DNA of 64,000 bases, taken from the NCBI RefSeq assembly GCF_014197015.1, contig NZ_JACIET010000002.1, positions 1,302,001 to 1,366,000 of the forward strand, given 5' to 3'. Position 1 is the first letter of the stretch. Each line of letters opens with the position of its first letter. The stretch is from Niveibacterium umoris. Lineage in GTDB: Bacteria; Pseudomonadota; Gammaproteobacteria; Burkholderiales; Rhodocyclaceae. Under the pieces are notes generated by a model, which had not been told where the DNA came from, did no database searches, and saw only the letters and a list, made by a program, of their open reading frames with translations. The translations under genes were made by a program, and so were the position numbers. This document shows, piece by piece, positions 16,672 through 25,021 of this stretch.

Positions 16672-18174
16672 ATGGATAGCGGATCGCTGTCGCCTGCCCG
16701 GTTGGCGGGGATCATTGCTGTGACCGATCCAGCGGTGCTTTGTCTGGAAGACACCGGGGACTGCCGCGCATCGCCCGGCCTGATGCACGCGCTTGGCCAT
16801 CCCCGAGAGTGGCGGGTCTTTGATGCCGCCCGCCTGTCGGATCTTGTTCATTCCGATGACGTGTTCGATCTGCACACGGCGCTGGGCGCTGCGCGTGCGG
16901 TCTCCGATCACCCGCCAAGGCTGACGCTGAGGCTCAATCATCGAAACGGCGACTGGCGTCGCTTCGAAGCGCGCATGCATGCTGCGGACGACATGGTGAT
17001 CGTCGCGCTGGAGGACCTGACGACCTTGCGTCAGGTGGAAGCCGCCCTGCTCGACAGTCAGATGCGCTTGCACGGGCTCTACGATGCGGCGCCGGTCGCG
17101 ATCATCCAGTGGACCCGCGAAGGGCGCATCGCAGAACTCAACCGCGCGGCCGAACTCATGCTGGCCGCGTCGCGTGGCGATCTGGCACGGCTCAAGCTGG
17201 TGCCGACGCTGATCCACGCCGAAGCCCATGCACGCTTTGCCGAGGCGATTACACAGGCGCTCAGTGAAAATCGGACGACGCAATTGACCTGCCGCACGCT
17301 CCGAGCCGACGGCCAGGAATTGATTTGCGACTGGTACTCCATGCCGGTACGCACGCCCAAGGGGGGCTTGAGTGGGGTGATGTCGGTGGTGATCGACGCG
17401 ACCGACCGTATCCGTTCGGTGGAATCGCTTCGTGCTGCGCAATCATTGTCCGAGCAGATGAGCCAGGCCAAAACGGTCCTGATGGCCATGCTGAGCCACG
17501 AGTTGCGCACGCCGCTCAACGCAATCCTCGGTTTGTCCGAGTTGCTCATCGAGGTGCCGCTCGATGAGGACACGCGCCGCGAACATCTGGGGGATATTGC
17601 GGCGGGCGGGCGGCGCCTGCTGGCCATTACCAACGCGATCCTTGCCTATACCGAGGCTGACAGCGCGCCGCGCGATGCGGCGATCGAACACTTCTGCGCG
17701 GCCGATGCACTCGAACTCTTATTGGAGACGTTCGCCGTGAATGCCCGTCGAAAGGGCCTTGATCTGGACGTCCGCCTTGAGGGGTGCGGCGCAGTCGAGG
17801 TGTGCGCGGATCGACGAAGCATTGAACGGATTCTCGCTGCGGTACTCGACAATGCGATCAAATTCACCGAGCACGGTCGGATCGAATTCAGTGCGCGCAT
17901 CGTTGGCGATGCCGCAGGCCAATTGACGTTGATCTGCGAAGTGAGTGATACCGGCTGCGGAATCCCGCAAGCTTTCCTCGTACGCGACCTCTTCGTCCCC
18001 TTTCGCCAGGCGGAGAGTGTCAAGGTGCGCGCACACGAAGGCGTGGGCCTGGGGCTGGCGCTCGCGAAGAAGCTGGCGGACCGCCTGGGTGCTGAACTCG
18101 CGGTATCCAGCACCGAGGGTGAGGGAACGCGGGTCAGTCTGGTGTGCCCGGTCCAGAAGCCGGCGCCAGCCTGA
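16672..18174 (+). CDS. Soluble PAS sensor histidine kinase
   Basis: About 500 residues with no transmembrane span. Order: a PAS-like region (about 20-120), a second PAS domain (about 130-245, LYDAAPVAIIQWTREGRIAE), HisKA with H-box LSHELRTPLNAILG (His276) and HATPase_c with N-box LDNAIKFTEHG, G1 DTGCGIP and G2 GVGLGLALAKKL. No receiver domain is attached, so its response regulator is elsewhere. A GTG at 16663 directly after the previous stop is an alternative start. It is coupled to the DxxxQ protein upstream. The following hairpin at 18254 terminates it. Confidence 0.88.
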   Translation: MDSGSLSPARLAGIIAVTDPAVLCLEDTGDCRASPGLMHALGHPREWRVFDAARLSDLVHSDDVFDLHTALGAARAVSDHPPRLTLRLNHRNGDWRRFEARMHAADDMVIVALEDLTTLRQVEAALLDSQMRLHGLYDAAPVAIIQWTREGRIAELNRAAELMLAASRGDLARLKLVPTLIHAEAHARFAEAITQALSENRTTQLTCRTLRADGQELICDWYSMPVRTPKGGLSGVMSVVIDATDRIRSVESLRAAQSLSEQMSQAKTVLMAMLSHELRTPLNAILGLSELLIEVPLDEDTRREHLGDIAAGGRRLLAITNAILAYTEADSAPRDAAIEHFCAADALELLLETFAVNARRKGLDLDVRLEGCGAVEVCADRRSIERILAAVLDNAIKFTEHGRIEFSARIVGDAAGQLTLICEVSDTGCGIPQAFLVRDLFVPFRQAESVKVRAHEGVGLGLALAKKLADRLGAELAVSSTEGEGTRVSLVCPVQKPAPA

Positions 18175-18253
18175 GGGAGGACTTCATTCTCCGCGCTTGC
18201 GGCACCTTCGCCGCCCGCCCCGTCGAGACGGATGGCTGTGCACGCGGAAAAAC

Positions 18254-18280
18254 AAAAGCCCGGAGCAAGTCCGGGCTTTT
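18254..18280. terminator. Bidirectional terminator between histidine kinase and tRNA genes
   Basis: AAAAGCCCGGA / TCCGGGCTTTT, an 11-base perfect stem with a 5-base loop. On the minus strand it is followed by GTTTTTCC, a good U-tract for the tRNA-Lys transcript; on the plus strand GTTTCGAATTT follows. Confidence 0.9.
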
Positions 18281-18290
18281 GTTTCGAATT

Positions 18291-18366
18291 TGGTAGGGGC
18301 AGTAGGGATCGAACCTACGACAAACGGATTAAGAGTCCGCTGCTCTACCAGCTGAGCTATACCCCC
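18291..18366 (-). tRNA. tRNA-Lys (anticodon CTT)
   Basis: 76 nt with encoded CCA. The D-arm TAGCTCAGC..GGTAGAGC, anticodon loop CTCTTAA (anticodon CTT) and T-loop GGTTCGATCC are all standard. The acceptor is GGGGGTA / TGCCCCT with a G-U at 1:72. Confidence 0.95.
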
Positions 18367-18395
18367 AATTTCATCTGATCCGCCGACCCATCCGC

Positions 18396-18471
18396 TGGTG
18401 GGTCGGGCGAGACTCGAACTCGCGACCAACGGATTAAAAGTCCGCTGCTCTACCGACTGAGCTACCGACCC
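18396..18471 (-). tRNA. tRNA-Lys (anticodon TTT)
   Basis: 76 nt with encoded CCA. Acceptor GGGTCGG / CCGACCC pairs perfectly. The anticodon loop is CTTTTAA, giving TTT, and the T-loop is AGTTCGAGTCT. It is the major lysine isoacceptor, 29 bases upstream of the CTT tRNA in the same direction; both likely share a transcript, possibly with queC upstream. Confidence 0.96.
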
Positions 18472-18523
18472 GGCGAAACAGAGCTAAGCATTATAGTATC
18501 GGGACGGCGCCCCGTCAACGTCA

Positions 18524-19204
18524 TTAGACTTGGTAGCGCGTCGGGTCGGTGACCGCAGCGGCCGCAAAGCCCTCCCGCCGCAGCCGGCAGGCGTCGCAGC
18601 GCCCGCATGCACGGCCGCAGTCGTCGGCCTGGTAGCAGGACACCGTCAGGCCGTAATCGACGCCCAGCGCGATCCCGCGCTGAATGATCTGCCCCTTGCT
18701 CAGATCGATCAGCGGAGCGTGAATCTTCATCTGGGCGCCTTCGACTGCAGCCTTGGTCGCGAGATTGGCAACGGCCTCGAAGGCGGCGATGAATGCGGGA
18801 CGGCAGTCCGGGTAGCCGGAGTAGTCGACCGCATTCACGCCGACGTAGATGTCGCGTGCGCCGAGCACTTCGGCCCAGCCGAGTGCGAGCGATAACATCA
18901 CCGTGTTGCGCGCCGGCACGTAGGTCACCGGTATGCCGGGCTCGATGCCGCCGGTGGGTACCGCAATCGCCGCATCGGTCAGCGCAGAGCCGCCAAACTG
19001 ACCAAGGTCGACGACCGCGGTGCGATGTTCTCTGGCGCCGAGCGCTTGCGCGACGCGCGTTGCGGCGTCGAGCTCGGCAGCGTGCCGTTGTCCGTACGAG
19101 ACCGAGAGCGCGTAAGGGGTGAATCCTTCCGAGCGTGCGATTGCCAGGCAGGTGGCGGAGTCCAGACCGCCGGAGAGCAGGACGACGGCGCGTCGTTCAG
19201 ACAT
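18524..19204 (-). CDS. queC: 7-cyano-7-deazaguanine synthase QueC
   Basis: 226 residues. QueC converts 7-carboxy-7-deazaguanine to preQ0 with ATP and ammonia in queuosine synthesis. PP-loop motif SGGLDS at residues 11-16, then [17 protein letters not shown] and the C-terminal zinc site [20 protein letters not shown]. It lies 26 bases after queE and just before the two tRNA-Lys genes. Confidence 0.96.
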   Translation of the reverse strand: MSERRAVVLLSGGLDSATCLAIARSEGFTPYALSVSYGQRHAAELDAATRVAQALGAREHRTAVVDLGQFGGSALTDAAIAVPTGGIEPGIPVTYVPARNTVMLSLALGWAEVLGARDIYVGVNAVDYSGYPDCRPAFIAAFEAVANLATKAAVEGAQMKIHAPLIDLSKGQIIQRGIALGVDYGLTVSCYQADDCGRACGRCDACRLRREGFAAAAVTDPTRYQV

Positions 19205-19230
19205 GGGTGTTCCTTTTCGTAAACCGGGAT

Positions 19231-19899
19231 TCAGCGGCCGGGCTGATTGCCCCAGATGACCTTGTGCAGCTGGACTTGCATGCGTACCGGCAACTGGTCA
19301 CGCAGGATCCACTCGGCGAGGCGGTCCGGCGACAGCGTGCCCTGGACCGGGGACATCAGGACGGTGCAGCGGTCGGCGAGCGCGTGCTGCGCGATCTGGT
19401 CGCGCGCCCACAGGTAATCGGCTTCGTCGGCCAGTACGAGTTTTACCTCGTCATGGGCGCTCAGGTGCGCGAGGTTGGTCCACAGATTCTTGGCGAGCTC
19501 GCCGGAGCCTGGCGCCTTCAAATCCATGATCTTCGATACGCGTGGATCGACCTGGCTCACATCCAGCGCGCCGGATGTCTCCAGCGACACTGAATAGCCG
19601 GCGTCGCACAGCGCGGTCAGCAGTGTCAGGCAGGCCTTCTGCGCGAGCGGTTCGCCGCCGGTGACGCAGACGGTCTTCGTTCCGTGTCGGGCCACTTCGC
19701 TCAGGACCGCCTCGAGCGTGTGCCACTCCCCGCCCGTGAACGAATAGGTCGTGTCGCACCAACTGCAGCGGAGCGGGCAGCCTGTCAGGCGGATGAAAAC
19801 GGTGGGCAGGCCGACGCGGGTCGACTCGCCCTGCAGGGAATGAAAAATCTCGGTCAGGCGCAAACGGATTGCGCCGACCGGTGCCTCAGCGACGCTCAC
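19231..19899 (-). CDS. queE: 7-carboxy-7-deazaguanine synthase QueE
   Basis: 222 residues, a radical SAM enzyme that makes 7-carboxy-7-deazaguanine from 6-carboxytetrahydropterin. The cluster motif is the CxxxCxxC at Cys41, Cys45 and Cys48 ([10 protein letters not shown]). The N-terminus [20 protein letters not shown] and [11 protein letters not shown] are typical. The start overlaps the cpoB stop as ATGA, so it is coupled to the tol-pal operon. Confidence 0.95.
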   Translation of the reverse strand: MSVAEAPVGAIRLRLTEIFHSLQGESTRVGLPTVFIRLTGCPLRCSWCDTTYSFTGGEWHTLEAVLSEVARHGTKTVCVTGGEPLAQKACLTLLTALCDAGYSVSLETSGALDVSQVDPRVSKIMDLKAPGSGELAKNLWTNLAHLSAHDEVKLVLADEADYLWARDQIAQHALADRCTVLMSPVQGTLSPDRLAEWILRDQLPVRMQVQLHKVIWGNQPGR

Positions 19900-20633
19900 T
19901 TCTTGCTCAGTCGCTGTTTGGCAGTCTGCGCCGCAGGGCTCGACGGATAGCGAGAGACGATCTTTTCAAGCGAAGCGCGTGCTGCTTTCTTGTCGCCCAG
20001 TTCGGTCTGGCAGTTCGACAGGCCGAGCAGTGCATCGGGCGCGCGCGCGTCATCCGGCCAGCCCTCCGCCGTCTTCGCGTAGTACTTGGCGGCGTCGGCC
20101 ACCTCACGCTGCTGGTACAGCGCGGAGGCCGCCCAGAAGTTGGCGCTCGGCAGGAAGCTGCTCTTCGGATACGCCTTGGTGAAGGCGATGAACCCGGCTG
20201 CGGCTTCCTTGTTCTTGCCGGCCTTGACGAGGTTCAGCGCGGCCTCGTAATCGTGCGTTTCGTTTGCAGGGTCTGCCGCCGGGGCTGCCGGGGCGCTGGC
20301 CGCTGCGTCAGGTGCGACGGCTGCGGTCTCGAACTTGCGCAGGCGCGTGTCCAGATCGACATAGAAGTCGCGCTGGCGTTTCTGCGCCTGGTCAAGATCG
20401 TTGGTCAGCACCTCGATCTGGCCCCGCAGCTTGGCAATGTCCTGCTTGAGGGCTTCGATCTGGTTGGCGAGTTCGATCTGGCCGCGCGCTGAGGCCTCCA
20501 GCTTCTGCAGGCGGTTTTCGTGATCGGTGCGCAAGGTTTCGATCTGCTTGCGCGCGACGTCATCATCAAACAGCCCTGCGCGGGCCGGAAGCACCGCGCA
20601 GGACAGCAGCAGCAAGGCAACTGCGCGCCGCAT
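19896..20633 (-). CDS. cpoB: Cell-division coordinator CpoB (YbgF)
   Basis: 245 residues. Signal peptide (about 1-19), then an N-terminal coiled coil (about 30-115, heptad-like, rich in Leu, Gln and Asp), a linker rich in Ala/Pro, and three TPR repeats at the C-terminus (YEAALNLVKAGKNKEAAAGF, then SALYQQREVADAAKYY). CpoB links peptidoglycan synthesis with Tol-driven outer-membrane constriction. It follows pal by 2 bases, overlaps queE and is in the usual tol-pal position. Confidence 0.93.
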   Translation of the reverse strand: MRRAVALLLLSCAVLPARAGLFDDDVARKQIETLRTDHENRLQKLEASARGQIELANQIEALKQDIAKLRGQIEVLTNDLDQAQKRQRDFYVDLDTRLRKFETAAVAPDAAASAPAAPAADPANETHDYEAALNLVKAGKNKEAAAGFIAFTKAYPKSSFLPSANFWAASALYQQREVADAAKYYAKTAEGWPDDARAPDALLGLSNCQTELGDKKAARASLEKIVSRYPSSPAAQTAKQRLSKK

Positions 20634-20635
20634 CG

Positions 20636-21151
20636 TTATTCGCCCGGGTACTTGATGTCAGCGCGGCGGTTCTCGGCCCACGCTTCTTCGTTGTGGCCCT
20701 GAGCGCGCGGGTTTTCCTTACCGATCGACACGGCCTCGAGCTGGCTTTCCTTCGCGCCGAGCAGGCTCATCGCCTTCTTCACCGCTTCCGAACGCTTCTG
20801 GCCGAGAGCCAGGTTGTACTCACGCGAGCCGCGTTCGTCGGTGTTGCCCTGGATCATGACCTTCAGTTCCGGGTGCGACACGAGGAACTTGGCGTGCGCT
20901 TCAACCAGCGGCTGATAGATCACGCGGATGTCGTACTTGTCGTAGTCGAAGTAGACGCTGCGGTGCGACAGGATGTTGTTCGGGTCCTTGAGCGCGGCCA
21001 GCGGGTCAACGACCGGCGGCTGAGCCGGCGCGGTCTGCGCGGCCGGCGGGGTCGGCTTGGCGGGTTCAACGACCGGCGCGGTCTGGGTCGGTGCGGTGCT
21101 GCAAGCGCCGAGGGCAACTGCGATCAGGGAGGGGAGAAGCAGTTTACGCAT
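20636..21151 (-). CDS. pal: Peptidoglycan-associated lipoprotein Pal
   Basis: 171 residues. Lipobox LGAC with Cys17, then a Pro/Ala-rich linker and an OmpA-like peptidoglycan-binding domain with the NTDERGSREYNLALGQKRS motif. Start ATG 21151 has AGGAG 8 bases upstream; the ATG-like codon at 21172 would lengthen the signal. Outer-membrane end of the Tol-Pal system. Confidence 0.96.
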   Translation of the reverse strand: MRKLLLPSLIAVALGACSTAPTQTAPVVEPAKPTPPAAQTAPAQPPVVDPLAALKDPNNILSHRSVYFDYDKYDIRVIYQPLVEAHAKFLVSHPELKVMIQGNTDERGSREYNLALGQKRSEAVKKAMSLLGAKESQLEAVSIGKENPRAQGHNEEAWAENRRADIKYPGE

Positions 21152-21195
21152 GTTAGGAAGCTCCTGTGTCATTCAAAAAATAGTGCCCATGCCAC

Positions 21196-22473
21196 TCATT
21201 TTGGCAGCGGGCCCCAGGCGGGTTCGCGGACATCGCCCGAGAATCCCGAGAGACGCTGCTTGACGCGCCCGTCGGCGGAAACCGCCGACAGTACGCCGCG
21301 CCCGCCGACCTCGGTGGCATAGAGGATCAGACGGCCATTTGGCGCGAAACTTGGCGACTCGTCCTTGTCCGAGTCGGTAATGATCTGGACCTGTTGCGAC
21401 GCGAGGTCCATCAGTGCGATGCGGAAACGCCCTTCGGTGCGGGTCAGGAAGGCCAGCGTCTTGCCGTCGGGCGACACACGCGGCGTGACGTTGTAGTTGC
21501 CTTCGAAGGTGACCCGCTGCGCTTCGCCGCCATTGGCGGGGATGCGATAGACCTGCGGCGAACCGCCTCGATCCGACGTGAAATACAGGAACTGGCCGTC
21601 CGGCGAATAGAACGGCTCGGTATCGATGCCCGACGACTGGGTCAGCCGGCGCAGCCCGCTGCCGTCCGAGCGCAGTTCGTAGATCTGCGACTGCCCGTCC
21701 TTGGTCAGCACCACGGCGAGCCTGCTGCCGTCCGGCGCCCAGGCCGGCGCTGAGTTGGACCCCTTGAAGTTGGCGAGCACCGTACGCTGGCGCGTTGCCA
21801 GCGTGTGGATGTAGATCACCGGCTTCTTGGTCTGGAAGGACACATAGGCGAGGCGCGCGCCGTCCGGCGACCAGGCTGGCGAGATGATCGGCTCGTCGGA
21901 CACCAGCGCCGCGCTGGCGTTCTGGCCATCGGCGTCCGCGATCTGCAATTGGTACTGGCGACCATTCTTCACCACATACGCGATGCGCGTTGAAAAAACG
22001 CCCGGCTCGCCCAGCAGCTTTTCATACACCCAGTCGGCGATGCGGTGCGCCGCGTAGCGGTACTGCTCGGTAAGGATGGTCAGTTCGAGTCCGCCGAGGT
22101 CGGTGGACTTGTTGGTATCAAAGAGGCGGAAGCGCACTGCGAAGCGGCCGTCGGCGAGGCGCGTGGCACTGCCTGCCACGAACGCATCGGCACCGCGGTA
22201 TTTCCAGTTGGCGAAATCGATCTTGGCGTTCTCGGCGACGGGTTGCGGGCCGGTTTCGACGATGCGGAACAGGCCGCAGCGCTCCAGATCGGCCCGAATT
22301 ACATCGGAGATCGGGCGTGGCAGCAGGTTTTCGCCATCGAAGGCCGCAATCGCGATCGGAAACTGCCGCGCGCCGGCGCCGGTGATCTCGATCCGTAACT
22401 GGGCTTGGGCCGGAACGGCCGCCAGGCCAGCGCAAAGGACGCTGGTGTGCAGGAAGTCGCGTCGGGTGAGCAT
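21196..22473 (-). CDS. tolB: Tol-Pal protein TolB
   Basis: 425 residues. N-terminal TolB domain (about 27-150), then a six-bladed beta-propeller with repeated SPDG..L.Y.S blocks (SPDGARLAYVS, APDGSRLAVVL, SPDGQFLYFTS, SPDGKTLAFLT). It is periplasmic and binds Pal. The signal peptide carries TRRDFLH, close to a twin-arginine motif. ATG 22473 is used; an in-frame ATG at 22491 is possible and would put six residues ahead of the signal. Confidence 0.95.
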   Translation of the reverse strand: MLTRRDFLHTSVLCAGLAAVPAQAQLRIEITGAGARQFPIAIAAFDGENLLPRPISDVIRADLERCGLFRIVETGPQPVAENAKIDFANWKYRGADAFVAGSATRLADGRFAVRFRLFDTNKSTDLGGLELTILTEQYRYAAHRIADWVYEKLLGEPGVFSTRIAYVVKNGRQYQLQIADADGQNASAALVSDEPIISPAWSPDGARLAYVSFQTKKPVIYIHTLATRQRTVLANFKGSNSAPAWAPDGSRLAVVLTKDGQSQIYELRSDGSGLRRLTQSSGIDTEPFYSPDGQFLYFTSDRGGSPQVYRIPANGGEAQRVTFEGNYNVTPRVSPDGKTLAFLTRTEGRFRIALMDLASQQVQIITDSDKDESPSFAPNGRLILYATEVGGRGVLSAVSADGRVKQRLSGFSGDVREPAWGPLPK

Positions 22474-22509
22474 CGCGGGATTATAAGTCATTGTTGGCGC
22501 TAAGGTTCT

Positions 22510-23325
22510 CTACTGCTGCAAGGGGCGGACAGCCAGTTCCAGTCGGCGTTCGAACAAATCGCCTTTTTCCGGCAGCGGCAGCGGGCTGGATTTGCGAATT
22601 GCACGCTCGATGGCGGCGTCCAGCGTGCTGCTGCCGGAACTGGCCTTGAGTCGCACATCCATCACTTCACCCGTCGGAAGTTGCTCGACGATGAATACGC
22701 CTTCCGGGTTGCCGCTCAGTCCGGGTGGCACCACGATGTTGCCGCGTACCTTGACGCGGATCTTGTTGATCCAGTCGTCGCGCGCACGGTCGGACTTCGC
22801 GCCGGCCAACCGTGCCATCTCTTCCTTCAGCGCCCGATCGTTGGCGGCCTTCGCCGCGTCGCGCGCGGCTTTGGCCTGCACCGCCTTGGTCTCCGCTTCA
22901 GCCGCTGCACGCAGATCGGGTTGCGGCGGGCGGGTGTCGGGCTTCTTCTCGGGCTTGGGCTCGGGTTTCGGTTCCGGCTTGGGCTCGGGTTTCTTTGGCG
23001 GTTTCTTCTCGGGCTTCGGGGTCGGCAATGCGATGTCCGGTTTTGCGACGGGCGCAGGCGGCTCGGGTTCGACCTTGGGAATGGGTTTCGGTTCGGGCTT
23101 TGGCTCGACCCTCGGCGGCGGGGGCGGCGGCGGCGGCGCCTCGGCCGCCACGCTCGGCGTCTGCGCGCGCACCAGCGCAACGTCGAACGATTCCGGCGCC
23201 TTGCGTTGCCAGTTCACGCTCGATACGAGTATCAACGCCAGTACGCCATGCACCAGCGCGGCGAGCACGGCCGAGAGCCATTTGCCGGGCTCTTCTGGTG
23301 TCTGCAGCGCGGGGTTGAATTCCAT
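22510..23325 (-). CDS. tolA: Tol-Pal protein TolA
   Basis: 271 residues. One N-terminal membrane anchor (about 18-38, AVLAALVHGVLALILVS), then a long Pro/Lys/Glu-rich arm (about 60-150, repeated PKPEPKP-type units), an alpha-helical charged stretch, and a TonB/TolA C-terminal domain (VVPPGLSGNPEGVFIVEQLPTGEVMDV). It spans the periplasm between TolQR and Pal/TolB. The arm is proline-rich rather than the long alanine helix of enteric TolA, as in many betaproteobacteria. Confidence 0.93.
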   Translation of the reverse strand: MEFNPALQTPEEPGKWLSAVLAALVHGVLALILVSSVNWQRKAPESFDVALVRAQTPSVAAEAPPPPPPPPRVEPKPEPKPIPKVEPEPPAPVAKPDIALPTPKPEKKPPKKPEPKPEPKPEPKPEKKPDTRPPQPDLRAAAEAETKAVQAKAARDAAKAANDRALKEEMARLAGAKSDRARDDWINKIRVKVRGNIVVPPGLSGNPEGVFIVEQLPTGEVMDVRLKASSGSSTLDAAIERAIRKSSPLPLPEKGDLFERRLELAVRPLQQ

Positions 23326-23337
23326 CGAAGCGGAGCC

Positions 23338-23757
23338 TCAGCGCTTGCCTTGCTGTACCAGCAGGCCAACCTTCTGCACATGGTTCTTCTGCAGCAGGTC
23401 CATCAGGTTGATCACCGCTTCGTACTTCACCCGCTTGTCGGCGGCGATCAGCACCGGCTGCTCCAGGTTCCGCGCCTGGGCCTCCTGCAGCAGGTCGACC
23501 AGTTCGTTCTCGCTGACTTCCTTGGCCTGGGCGCCCTTGCGTGCGCGATCGAGCACCGATAGCTGCAGATTCTCGTCGAGATGCACTTCGATCGGCTGTG
23601 CCGGCGGTTGCGGGGCCTTGCCGACCGAGGGCAGGTTCACGTTGCCGGTGGTCATCATCGGCGTCGCGACCATGAAGATGATGAGCAGCACCAGCATCAC
23701 GTCGATGTAGGGCACGACGTTGATCTGGTTCATCAGGCGGCGCGGGCGGCGGCTCAT
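23338..23757 (-). CDS. tolR: Tol-Pal protein TolR
   Basis: 139 residues, ExbD/TolR family. One membrane helix with the proton-path aspartate in NVVPYIDVMLVLLIIFMVATP, then a periplasmic domain (IEVHLDENLQLSV, VLIAADKRVKYEAVINLMD). It forms the proton-driven motor with TolQ. Confidence 0.95.
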   Translation of the reverse strand: MSRRPRRLMNQINVVPYIDVMLVLLIIFMVATPMMTTGNVNLPSVGKAPQPPAQPIEVHLDENLQLSVLDRARKGAQAKEVSENELVDLLQEAQARNLEQPVLIAADKRVKYEAVINLMDLLQKNHVQKVGLLVQQGKR

Positions 23758-23839
23758 GTGGCGGCTCCCGGCCGGGCCGTCGCGGGCGCGGTGCGCGCGC
23801 CGCGGGACGACTGCGGGTGAATGCGGGCGTGAGGGGCCA

Positions 23840-24517
23840 TCATTTCAACTGACGTTGCAGGATGTTCGAGAACTCTTCCTGAAAGCTCTCGAAACGCGTG
23901 GCGAGGCGGTCGATGTCGTAGGCAAAGCGGTTGTAGGCCACTACCGCCGGGATCGCCGCGAACAGGCCGATCGCGGTGGCGACCAGTGCTTCGGCGATGC
24001 CGGGTGCGACTTGCGAGAGCGTGGCCGAGCCGACGTCGCCGAGGCCCTTGAAGGCGTGCATGATGCCCCACACGGTTCCGAAGAGGCCGACGTAGGGACT
24101 TACCGAACCTGCCGAGGCGAGAAAGGCGGTGTGTGCTTCGAGGTCGTCGAGCTCGCGCTGGTAGGTGGCGCGCATCGCACGGCGTGCGCCGTCGATGATG
24201 TCCGACGCATCGAGATTGTTCTGGCCGCGCAGCTTGGCGAATTCGCGGTAGCCGGCTTCGAAGATACGGCCCAGCGGCCCGACGCCGTCGCGGTCTGCGG
24301 CGACGTTGCGGTACATCGCGCCAAGGTCGCCGCCGCTCCAGAACTCGCGCTCGAAGTCGATGGTGCGCGCGCGTGCGGCTCGGATCGCGAGGCCCTTGCG
24401 GAAGATCCAGTACCACGAAGCGAGCGAGACCACGACCAGCAACAGCAGCACCAGCTGGACGACGACGCTGGCGTGCGCGATCAGCGAGAGGATGGAGAGA
24501 TCGTCATTTCCGGTCAT
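23840..24517 (-). CDS. tolQ: Tol-Pal protein TolQ
   Basis: 225 residues, MotA/TolQ/ExbB family with three membrane helices: about 15-38, then 130-155 (VSPYVGLFGTVWGIMHAFKGL) and 170-195 (EALVATAIGLFAAIPAVVAYN). The start overlaps ybgC as ATGA. The 82-base gap to tolR is longer than usual and has no gene. Confidence 0.95.
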   Translation of the reverse strand: MTGNDDLSILSLIAHASVVVQLVLLLLVVVSLASWYWIFRKGLAIRAARARTIDFEREFWSGGDLGAMYRNVAADRDGVGPLGRIFEAGYREFAKLRGQNNLDASDIIDGARRAMRATYQRELDDLEAHTAFLASAGSVSPYVGLFGTVWGIMHAFKGLGDVGSATLSQVAPGIAEALVATAIGLFAAIPAVVAYNRFAYDIDRLATRFESFQEEFSNILQRQLK

Positions 24518-24957
24518 CGATGGGATTCCGAATGGGTTTCATGGTGGGACGTCATCAGCGCGCGGATGTCAGGCGGCACCGATGCTGGCTTGCGCTTGTT
24601 CCAGTCGACGCAAACGACGCCGACACGGCAGTCGAACAGGCGTTCGCTGCCGCGCATCACCGACTGCGCGAAGACGAGCCTTGATCGCCCGATCTCCGCG
24701 ACCGAGGTTTCAACCGTGAGCGCATCGTCGAGCACGCCGCTTTTCAGGTATTCCGCTTCCACCGTACGGACAACGAACACCAGGCTGCGTTCCTCGCGCA
24801 GCGTCTGCTGCTCGAAGCCGAGCGCGCGCAGCCATTCGGTGCGGGCGCGTTCGCAGAACTTCAGGTAGTTGGCGTAGTAAACGACCCCGGCCGCATCCGT
24901 GTCTTCGTAATACACACGAACCGGGAAGCGATGTGACGGTGGCTGATGTCGATGCAT
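24514..24957 (-). CDS. ybgC: Acyl-CoA thioesterase YbgC
   Basis: 147 residues, hotdog fold. The catalytic region YYEDTDAAGVVYYANYLKFCERARTEW contains the conserved Asp of YbgC/4-HBT thioesterases. First gene of the tol-pal set and overlaps tolQ, as in many proteobacteria. Confidence 0.94.
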   Translation of the reverse strand: MHRHQPPSHRFPVRVYYEDTDAAGVVYYANYLKFCERARTEWLRALGFEQQTLREERSLVFVVRTVEAEYLKSGVLDDALTVETSVAEIGRSRLVFAQSVMRGSERLFDCRVGVVCVDWNKRKPASVPPDIRALMTSHHETHSESHR

Positions 24958-25021
24958 CGCACAATTTTACACCGTCCCTGCTGGACGCCCTGTAACAGCG
25001 CGTTACCTCAGGCTTGTCCGT

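Noticed and set aside
18484-18523. GACGG / CCGTC hairpin near 18502-18516 as queC terminator
   Set aside because: Only a 5-base stem and no U-run; too weak, and queC may read through into the tRNA genes.
22827-23281. Repetitive codons in the tolA arm as a possible DNA repeat or CRISPR-like array
   Set aside because: It is the Pro/Lys/Glu coding repeat of the TolA periplasmic arm, with no regular spacer structure.
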